Shown one piece after another: positions 26,415 to 32,014 of a DNA stretch of 32,014 nucleotides; within the stretch, counting starts at the first letter, position 1; each line of letters starts with the position of its first letter. Source of the DNA: an uncultured Roseobacter sp. (GTDB taxonomy: Bacteria; Pseudomonadota; Alphaproteobacteria; Rhodobacterales; Rhodobacteraceae). The stretch spans positions 1 through 32,014 of the forward strand of contig NZ_CANLYL010000023.1 of NCBI RefSeq assembly GCF_947495275.1, read 5' to 3'. The position numbers were made by a program, and so were the translations under genes. The notes under the pieces are model-generated. The model saw nothing but the letters and a program-made list of their open reading frames with translations, was not told the DNA's origin and did not search any database.

Positions 26415-26450
26415 GCGGACGTCCCTTGGGTCGCCCGCTCGTTTTCTTTT
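26415..26450 (+). terminator. Hairpin with T-rich tail between hpsK and hpsL, possible attenuator
   Basis: An imperfect stem (26415-26438: GCGG, CG and CC blocks pairing around a CTTG loop, with two mismatches) is followed by TTTTCTTTT (26442-26450). It lies 9 nt after the binding-protein stop in a 116-nt gap. Partial termination or 3'-end protection here would leave the binding protein in excess of the membrane subunits, a common arrangement in TRAP and ABC operons. Confidence 0.5.
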
Positions 26451-26522
26451 CAGTCAAGACCGGAACGAACCCGCGCGACAGCGCCGGGGCTGGATCGGTT
26501 TTGCCAAAAGACAGGGTGATTT

Positions 26523-27035
26523 ATGAAATTTTTCCGCCGAATAGACCGTGATGCCGAACGCTGGTTGTTGCTGGTCTTCTACGTGATGCTGGTCATAACC
26601 ATGGCGATCGAAGTCCTGCGTCGGGAAATTTTCTCATATTCATCCATCTGGGGCGAGGAGATCGTGCGGTACTCCTTCATATACCTCGCCTGGATCGGCG
26701 CAGCTGCCGCGGTCAAGGAACGTGCGCACATCCGCATTGACGTGCTGATGCATTATCTGGGGCCGCGCCCCAAGGCGCTTTTGTACATTTTCGGCGACCT
26801 CGTGATGTTCGCTGTGGCAATCGTCGCTCTCTATTACTCCTACGAAACAGTACATGTCTCCGCCAAGTTCGGGTCAGTCACCGATGGCCTGCGCATTTCC
26901 AAGGTCTGGTTCCTGATGGCCGTGCCGGTGGGTTTTGCCCTGATGATCTGGCGGCTGCTGCAATCCTTCGCGCGCGATTTCAAATCCCTCAAAGATGGCA
27001 CGGCCGTTTTTGAAGGCGACAAGCTGTTTGATTAA
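26523..27035 (+). CDS. hpsL: TRAP transporter small membrane subunit (DctQ family)
   Basis: A 170-aa protein with four hydrophobic segments (about 15-33, 52-65, 88-107 and 128-146), the normal DctQ topology. The EEIVRYSFIYLAWIGAAAAV segment with the following KERAHIRIDVL is the family signature. It forms the membrane part of a sodium-driven TRAP transporter with the large subunit encoded 11 nt downstream. The ATG has AGGGTGA just upstream. By position it corresponds to HpsL of the DHPS transporter. Confidence 0.87.
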   Translation: MKFFRRIDRDAERWLLLVFYVMLVITMAIEVLRREIFSYSSIWGEEIVRYSFIYLAWIGAAAAVKERAHIRIDVLMHYLGPRPKALLYIFGDLVMFAVAIVALYYSYETVHVSAKFGSVTDGLRISKVWFLMAVPVGFALMIWRLLQSFARDFKSLKDGTAVFEGDKLFD

Positions 27036-27046
27036 GGAACGTCGAA

Positions 27047-28375
27047 ATGCTCTGGAATACACTTAACCAAACAGTCGAATTGGGGTGGGACTTCTACCTG
27101 CCCGTGATCATGTTCGTTGCTCTCATCGCTTTGGCGGTGCCTGTATGGGCCGCCATCGGAGCGGCAGCCATTACAATGCTGCTCATGTCCGGCGATCTGC
27201 CGCTGAGCCTTGTCGGCGAAAGCCTCTTTGCCGGGATTGACGCCTTTGCCCTGACGGCGGTGCCGCTCTTTATCCTGACCGGCGATGTTCTGGTGCGCAC
27301 GGGCCTGTCGCGCAAATTTCTTGACGTAGCCGAGGCGCTGACCTGTTTTGCAAAAGGCGGGTTCGGGTCGGCCACGGTTCTGGTCTGCGGTATGTTCGCG
27401 GCGATTTCGGGATCGGATGCGGCGGGGGCAGCCGCGGTGGGTCGTATGACCATCGACCGGCTTGTCGAATCCGGCTATCCGCGCCCCTATGCTTGCGCGC
27501 TGGTGGCTGCTGGTGCCTGTACCGGTATCCTGATCCCTCCTTCGATTGCCTACATCATCATCGGTCTTGTGCTGGGCATATCCGCGTCAACACTGTTTTT
27601 GGCGGCGTTGATCCCCGGTCTGGCTATCCTGGCCGCGATCCTGATCACAAACCTGATCGTCAACCGGATCTATGCTTACGAGGGCGGCGGCATGCTGACC
27701 TTTGGAGAATGGTTTGCCAATCTGCGCCGGTCTCTGGCCTCCGGTTGGTATGCGTTCATTGTTCCCGGCATCATCTTCTACGGCATTTTCTCGGGCCGGC
27801 TGACACCTACCGAAGCCGGTGCCACAGCTGTGGTTGTGACGATCATCATGGGTTTTGTTCTGGGGACGCTGAAACTCGCGGATTTCCCGGCCATGCTGGT
27901 CAGTTCTGCAAAGGTGAATGGGGTCATCCTGCCGATCATCGCGTTTTCCGCGCCTCTGGCCGAAGCGCTGGCGATCATGGGCGTGCCCCAGGGGTTTGTA
28001 ACGTCCGTCACGGGTTTGACCGACGATCCCTATATCCTGATCCTGCTGATGATCGGCATCCTGATTGCTGCGGGTTGCGTTATGGAGACAACGCCAAATA
28101 TCGTTATTCTGGCGCCGATCCTGAAACCGCTTGCGGATAATATCGGGATGAATGAAATCCAGTTCTGCATCATGATGATCACAGCCTTGGGTGTCGGTTT
28201 CATCACACCCCCCTTGGGGCTCAACCTGTTCGTGGTCTCCGGGATCACGGGCGAGTCGATCCTCAAAATTGCGGCGCGCGCGGTGCCGTTCGTTCTGTGC
28301 ATGTTCGTTGTTGTCTTGATGATCGCCTACATTCCTGCGATTTCAACAACATTCCTGCCCGACATTTACAAATAG
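27047..28375 (+). CDS. hpsM: TRAP transporter large membrane subunit (DctM family)
   Basis: A 442-aa polytopic protein with about twelve hydrophobic segments. DctM signatures are AVPLFILTGDVLVRTGLSRK, GSDAAGAAAVGRM, ACTGILIPPSIAYIIIG, and GRLTPTEAGATAVV and FITPPLGLNLFV later. The two internal repeats with helical hairpins carry the sodium and substrate sites in this family. AAGGAAC precedes the ATG. The stop codon TAG overlaps the AGGA ribosome site of hpsN 12 nt downstream, so transport and catabolic genes are one transcript. Assigned to DHPS uptake by context. Confidence 0.9.
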   Translation: MLWNTLNQTVELGWDFYLPVIMFVALIALAVPVWAAIGAAAITMLLMSGDLPLSLVGESLFAGIDAFALTAVPLFILTGDVLVRTGLSRKFLDVAEALTCFAKGGFGSATVLVCGMFAAISGSDAAGAAAVGRMTIDRLVESGYPRPYACALVAAGACTGILIPPSIAYIIIGLVLGISASTLFLAALIPGLAILAAILITNLIVNRIYAYEGGGMLTFGEWFANLRRSLASGWYAFIVPGIIFYGIFSGRLTPTEAGATAVVVTIIMGFVLGTLKLADFPAMLVSSAKVNGVILPIIAFSAPLAEALAIMGVPQGFVTSVTGLTDDPYILILLMIGILIAAGCVMETTPNIVILAPILKPLADNIGMNEIQFCIMMITALGVGFITPPLGLNLFVVSGITGESILKIAARAVPFVLCMFVVVLMIAYIPAISTTFLPDIYK

Positions 28376-28387
28376 GATATATCGAAA

Positions 28388-29695
28388 ATGACCCGTGAAT
28401 ATCTCAAAAAGGCGACGCTGACTGCTGAGTCGGACGCTTCGGAAACACATGAAATCGTGAAAACAATCCTCGCCGAAATCGAGGAGGGCGGGGATGCAAA
28501 GGCGCTGGAATATGCCAAGAAATTCGACCGTTACGAGGGCAACGTCCTTTTGACGGCCGAAGAGATCGAGGCCGCCTGTGCCTTGGTGCCGGAAAAGCTG
28601 AAACAGGACATCCAATTTGCCCATGATAACGTCCGGCGCTTTGCCGAGACGCAGAAATCGACCGTGTCGGATGTGGAAATCGAGATCGTGCCGGGGGTGA
28701 TCGCGGGCCAAAAGGCCATCCCGGTAGATGCCGCCGGGTGCTATGTCCCGGGTGGACGCTATAGCCACATCGCAAGCGCTATCATGACAGTAACCACGGC
28801 AAAGGTCGCGGGATGTCATCACATCACCGCTTGCTCGCCACCGCGCCCCGACGTGGGGGTGAACCCGGCGATTGTCTATGCGGCACACATCTGTGGCGCC
28901 GACAAGATCATGGCCTTGGGCGGCGTGCAGGGTGTGGCTGCCATGACATTTGGCCTGTTTGGTCTGCCCAAGGCCAACATCCTTGTTGGCCCGGGCAATC
29001 AGTTCGTCGCCGAAGCAAAGCGCATTCTCTTTGGCCGCATCGGCATCGACATGATTGCGGGGCCAACGGACAGCCTGATCCTCGCGGATGCAACGGCCGA
29101 CGCTCATATCGTGGCGACAGATTTGGTCAGCCAGGCGGAACACGGTTACAATTCACCGGTCTGGTTGGTCACCGATGATCGGGCACTTGCGGAAAATGTA
29201 ATGGCGCTCGTGCCGGGGCTGATCGAGGATTTGCCCGAGGTCAATCGTCAGAATGCGTTTGCGGCCTGGCGGGATTATGCCGAAGTTATCGTCTGTGCGG
29301 ATCGCGAGGATATGGCGGCCTGTTCAGATGAATATGCGCCTGAGCATCTGACCGTGCAGGCGGAAGATCTGGATTGGTGGCTGAGCAAGCTCACCTGCTA
29401 CGGCTCGCTGTTTCTGGGCGAGGAAACCACCGTGTCCTACGGCGACAAGGCCACTGGCACCAACCACGTTCTGCCCACGTCCGGGGCCGCCAGTTATACG
29501 GGCGGGTTGAGCGTGCACAAATACATGAAGATCGTCACCTGGCAGCGCGCGACGCGGGAAGGCTCCAAACCAGTGGCAGAAGCCACGGCACGGATCGCGC
29601 GTCTGGAAGGGATGGAGGGGCATGCGCGGGCTGCGGACGTGCGTCTTGCCAAATACTTCCCCGACGAGGAATTCGATTTGACCGCCCATGGCTGA
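28388..29695 (+). CDS. hpsN: (R)-DHPS 3-dehydrogenase (HisD-like sulfopropanediol 3-dehydrogenase)
   Basis: A 435-aa protein of the histidinol dehydrogenase superfamily. Residues matching the E. coli HisD zinc ligands are present: Q249 and H252 (SQAEH), D353 (GDKATGTNH) and H412 (EGHARA); so is the catalytic pair E319-H320 (APEHL). HpsN oxidises the C3 alcohol of (R)-2,3-dihydroxypropane-1-sulfonate in two NAD-dependent steps to (R)-sulfolactate. A histidine biosynthesis role is unlikely: no other his gene is present, and it lies between a TRAP transporter and two sugar-alcohol-type dehydrogenases, the known hpsN-hpsO-hpsP order. The last 8 nt overlap the next start. Confidence 0.88.
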   Translation: MTREYLKKATLTAESDASETHEIVKTILAEIEEGGDAKALEYAKKFDRYEGNVLLTAEEIEAACALVPEKLKQDIQFAHDNVRRFAETQKSTVSDVEIEIVPGVIAGQKAIPVDAAGCYVPGGRYSHIASAIMTVTTAKVAGCHHITACSPPRPDVGVNPAIVYAAHICGADKIMALGGVQGVAAMTFGLFGLPKANILVGPGNQFVAEAKRILFGRIGIDMIAGPTDSLILADATADAHIVATDLVSQAEHGYNSPVWLVTDDRALAENVMALVPGLIEDLPEVNRQNAFAAWRDYAEVIVCADREDMAACSDEYAPEHLTVQAEDLDWWLSKLTCYGSLFLGEETTVSYGDKATGTNHVLPTSGAASYTGGLSVHKYMKIVTWQRATREGSKPVAEATARIARLEGMEGHARAADVRLAKYFPDEEFDLTAHG

Positions 29696-30449
29696 TCCGC
29701 GCCACCTGTTTGATCTGACGGGTCGCGTCGCTTGTGTCACCGGCGCAAGCTCCGGTTTGGGGCGCCGGGCTGCGGTGACACTGGCTGCCGCCGGAGCAGA
29801 GGTGATTGGCGTCGCACGCAGGCCTGATGCCTTGCAAAGCCTCAAGGGCGAGATCGGGCCCTCTGCGGCGGTTGTGGTGGCAGATGTCGCGGACCGGGGG
29901 GCGGTTCCGGCGTTATGTGCCGCTATCTGCGCACCCTTTGGTGACCCGGACATCATCGTACATGCGGCCGGTGTCAACACCCGCGAGGCTGCCGACGATG
30001 TAACCCCGGATGGCTGGGACGCGACCCTCGCGCTGAACCTGTCAGCGCCCTTTTTCATCTCGCAGGCGCTGGTGCCTGCGATGCGTAAGAAAGGATGGGG
30101 GCGCATCGTGAATTTTGCGTCGCTGCAAACAACACGCGCTTTTCCGGGTGGCATCGCCTATGGCGCCACCAAAGCCGGCGTCGGCCAGTTGACACGTGCC
30201 ATGGCCGAAGCCTGGTCACCTGACGGCATAACCGCAAATGCCATCGGGCCGGGGTTTTTCCCGACCGAACTGACTCAGGCTGTTTTTGACAATCCCGAAA
30301 GATCTGCCCGTAACGCGGCACAAACCTGTATGCATCGCAACGGTCGGATGGAAGACATTGATGGTCCCTTGTTGTTTTTATGCTCGCAAGCGTCAGGATA
30401 TGTCACGGGCCAAATATTGATGGTTGATGGAGGGTTCACAGCGAAATGA
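29688..30449 (+). CDS. hpsO: Short-chain dehydrogenase, probable DHPS 2-dehydrogenase
   Basis: A 253-aa classical SDR. The cofactor loop is TGASSGLG (residues 18-25), the structural motif is HAAGVN (92-97), and the catalytic residues are S145, Y158 and K162 (YGATK). A DV segment at 66-67 binds adenine in the family. In DHPS degraders HpsO works with HpsP to interconvert the DHPS enantiomers through the 2-keto compound, so that (S)-DHPS can reach the R-specific HpsN. The start lies inside the hpsN 3' end (ATGGCTGA) and the stop overlaps hpsP (ATGA), so production is coupled. Assignment rests on the gene order plus family, since SDRs alone are too varied to name. Confidence 0.82.
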   Translation: MADPRHLFDLTGRVACVTGASSGLGRRAAVTLAAAGAEVIGVARRPDALQSLKGEIGPSAAVVVADVADRGAVPALCAAICAPFGDPDIIVHAAGVNTREAADDVTPDGWDATLALNLSAPFFISQALVPAMRKKGWGRIVNFASLQTTRAFPGGIAYGATKAGVGQLTRAMAEAWSPDGITANAIGPGFFPTELTQAVFDNPERSARNAAQTCMHRNGRMEDIDGPLLFLCSQASGYVTGQILMVDGGFTAK

Positions 30450-31426
30450 AGGCGCTTGTTTATGAGGGAGTGGAGACACTTGTGTTTCGCGATGTTCTCG
30501 ACCCATTGCCCGGGCAGGGCGAAGAACTGATCCGGGTTGAGGCCGTGGGTATCTGCGGGTCTGACATGCATGCCTATCTGGGCCACGATGCCCGCAGGCC
30601 CGCGCCCCTGATCCTGGGTCATGAAGCGGCGGGCGTCATAGAGGGCGGCCCGCGTGATGGCGAGCGGGTGACTGTCAACCCGCTGGTCAACTGCGGGTCG
30701 TGCAAGGCATGCGAGACGGGTCGGGAAAATCTATGCCCCGACAGGCAGATCATCTCCATGCAGCCGCGTGAAGGCGCATTCGCGCAGTATATTTCAATGC
30801 CGCCGCAAAATCTGGTCAGTGTTCCTGCGGACACGCCCTTGCAAAAGGCGGCGTTGGCTGAGCCATTGGCGGTGAGCTGGCATGCGGCGCGGCTGGCGAT
30901 CGGTGCTCTGCACGGACAGGCGCAGCCCCGCGCTTTGGTCATCGGTGGTGGTGCCATTGGATTGGCGGCAGCGCTGGCACTGAAGGCAATGGGTGTCGAA
31001 GACCTCACCATTGTCGAACCCAACGACGGACGCCGCGGGTTTCTCGCCAGAACATGCGGGCAGCACGTCACGGCTCAGGCAGAAGGTCAGTATGCGTTGG
31101 TGATTGATGCGGTGGGTTATGCGAGCACGCGCGCAACAGCATCCGCCCATGCTGAACCGGGAGGGGTGATTGCCCATGTCGGGCTTGGCGAAGACAAATG
31201 TGGGCTCGATGTGCGACGTATGACGTTGCAGGAGATTACCTTCATCGGTACCTATACCTATACCGCTCAGGATTTCCGCGACACGGCCCAGGCGATTTTT
31301 GATGGTCGGCTTGGCGCTTTGGATTGGGTCGAAGCGCGCGCGCTCAAGGACGGTGCCCAAGCCTTCAGGGACTTGCGTGCCGGTAATGTCGCCGCGCCCA
31401 AGATCGTGCTGGATCCCTGGAACTGA
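30446..31426 (+). CDS. hpsP: Zinc-dependent alcohol dehydrogenase, probable DHPS 2-dehydrogenase
   Basis: A 326-aa medium-chain dehydrogenase. Catalytic zinc ligands are C37 (GICGSD), H59-E60 (GHE) and probably E139 (AEPLAV). The structural zinc has four cysteines, C83, C86, C89 and C97. The Rossmann glycine motif is VIGGGAIGL (165-173). With HpsO it would oxidise or reduce C2 of DHPS, allowing racemisation before HpsN acts. It is shorter than typical 340-350-aa members, with a compact nucleotide-binding domain. The 30-nt gap to the stress protein gene contains its ribosome site (GGAGAG). Confidence 0.82.
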   Translation: MKALVYEGVETLVFRDVLDPLPGQGEELIRVEAVGICGSDMHAYLGHDARRPAPLILGHEAAGVIEGGPRDGERVTVNPLVNCGSCKACETGRENLCPDRQIISMQPREGAFAQYISMPPQNLVSVPADTPLQKAALAEPLAVSWHAARLAIGALHGQAQPRALVIGGGAIGLAAALALKAMGVEDLTIVEPNDGRRGFLARTCGQHVTAQAEGQYALVIDAVGYASTRATASAHAEPGGVIAHVGLGEDKCGLDVRRMTLQEITFIGTYTYTAQDFRDTAQAIFDGRLGALDWVEARALKDGAQAFRDLRAGNVAAPKIVLDPWN

Positions 31427-31456
31427 TCAGCGGACCCGCAATAATGGAGAGAACAG

Positions 31457-31870
31457 ATGTATAGAAAAATCCTTGTGCCGATGGCCCTCGACCACGGCAT
31501 TTCCCCCAATACCCTTGAAGTTGCCAAAGCCTTGCAGGGCGAGGGCGCGGAGATCATCGCCCTGCATGTTTACGAGGCGGTTCAGGGGTCGGTGACGGCC
31601 TATCTTGATGAGGGGACCATCAAGGCTGGGTTTGATCGTGCGAAGGAAAAGCTCAACGAGAAGCTGGCAGATATCCCGGAGGCAAAAGCAGCGATTATTC
31701 AAGGGCATTCCGCCCGGGCCATCATCGACTACGCAGATGCCAATGGAATCGATTGCATTGTGATCGGCTCTCACAAACCGGGATTGAGCGACTATTTCCT
31801 GGGCTCCACCGCTGCCCGTGTCGTGCGGCACGCGCCCTGTGCCGTGCATGTGATCCGCAACACTCACTGA
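31457..31870 (+). CDS. Universal stress protein (UspA family)
   Basis: A 137-aa single-domain Usp. The ATP-binding motif near the C-terminus is complete: G104, G109 and G116-S117 in the segment from IVIGSHKPG to FLGSTA, then APCAVHVI. It starts with the family YRKILVPMALD. Usp genes recur in TRAP operons (for example with tauKLM and teaABC), where TeaD is known to modulate the transporter, so regulation of DHPS uptake in response to ATP is a reasonable inference. It lies 30 nt after hpsP on the same transcript. Confidence 0.88.
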   Translation: MYRKILVPMALDHGISPNTLEVAKALQGEGAEIIALHVYEAVQGSVTAYLDEGTIKAGFDRAKEKLNEKLADIPEAKAAIIQGHSARAIIDYADANGIDCIVIGSHKPGLSDYFLGSTAARVVRHAPCAVHVIRNTH

Positions 31871-31880
31871 AAACTCAAGC

Positions 31881-31903
31881 GCCCCGGGTTCACGCGCCCG
31901 GGC
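31881..31903 (+). other. GC-rich hairpin between the stress protein gene and comD
   Basis: CCCGGG (31883-31888) pairs with CCCGGG (31897-31902) across an 8-nt loop, extendable with a bulge by G31881-C31903. There is no T-tract, so it is more likely an mRNA-stability or weak pausing element than a full terminator. The ribosome site of the next gene follows at once. Confidence 0.35.
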
Positions 31904-31919
31904 AGAAAGGCGTCCCCCC

Positions 31920-32014
31920 ATGAGCATCGACAAGAAGATCGTAGATGATTTTGTCCGTAATGGCGTTGATTTTGTGACGACCGTGCCGTGCAAGCAGTTG
32001 GCGGGGGTTATTGA
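31920..32014 (+). CDS. comD: Sulfopyruvate decarboxylase alpha subunit, 3'-truncated by the window
   Basis: Only the first 31 codons are present. The N-terminus MSIDKKIVDDFVRNG followed by VDFVTTVPCKQLAGVI matches the start of ComD-type sulfopyruvate decarboxylase alpha subunits, and also resembles phosphonopyruvate decarboxylases. AAAGGCG lies about 8 nt before the ATG at 31920. In the DHPS pathway ComDE converts sulfopyruvate to sulfoacetaldehyde with thiamine diphosphate, feeding Xsc and Pta. The operon context makes sulfopyruvate the likelier substrate. comE should follow just beyond the window. Confidence 0.75.
   Translation, partial: MSIDKKIVDDFVRNGVDFVTTVPCKQLAGVI

Noticed and set aside
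25291..26457. Long minus-strand frame of 388 codons opposite hpsK
   Set aside because: No recognisable family, and it lies entirely on a clear DctP gene with matching ribosome site and signal peptide.
28388..29695. Histidinol dehydrogenase of histidine biosynthesis
   Set aside because: The protein has HisD-type zinc and catalytic residues, but no other his gene is nearby and the neighbours are those of the hpsN DHPS dehydrogenase.

Overview
The window looks like chromosomal DNA from a marine Alphaproteobacterium, most likely a Roseobacter-group member of the Rhodobacteraceae. This is inferred from the moderately GC-rich sequence, the dense TRAP and ABC uptake operons, and a dihydroxypropanesulfonate (DHPS) gene set typical of that group. 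No rRNA, tRNA, CRISPR array, insertion sequence or phage gene was seen. No gene-free stretch exceeds 300 bases; the longest gaps are about 230-260 bases.

Left end (1-2632, +): three genes of the homoprotocatechuate (3,4-dihydroxyphenylacetate) meta-cleavage pathway. These are a 5'-truncated extradiol dioxygenase (HpaD), an FAH-fold isomerase/decarboxylase (HpaG-like) and the hydratase HpaH. A luciferase-like flavin monooxygenase converges on them (2831-4021, -).

Middle left (4251-9755): an Hsp70/YegD-type chaperone-like ATPase (+), then on the minus strand a class I polyphosphate kinase 2, an SLC13-type carrier with two RCK_C domains, and peptidase T.

Middle (10012-17767): a minus-strand operon, tightly coupled by 4-14 nt overlaps, encodes a TIGR04076-like small protein, an aldo/keto reductase and a full Liv-type ABC importer. 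A divergent gene encodes a second, related aldo/keto reductase fused to a C-terminal Rid (YjgF) domain. The substrate is unknown. This is the least explained system in the window.

Middle right (17869-23688, -): a BMP-type nucleoside/base ABC importer (binding protein, double ATPase, two permeases) followed by a CodA-type cytosine deaminase. A perfect match to the E. coli RutR operator consensus lies 41 bp upstream of the first gene, so pyrimidine-responsive control is likely.

Right end (23886-32014): a LacI-family regulator is divergent from a long + strand operon. A 26-bp perfect palindrome lies between them. The operon holds a 60-aa two-helix membrane protein, a TRAP transporter (HpsKLM-like), the DHPS dehydrogenases HpsN, HpsO and HpsP, a universal stress protein, and the start of a sulfopyruvate decarboxylase alpha subunit (ComD). 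Together these would import DHPS, equalise its enantiomers, oxidise it to sulfolactate and pass it via sulfopyruvate to sulfoacetaldehyde.
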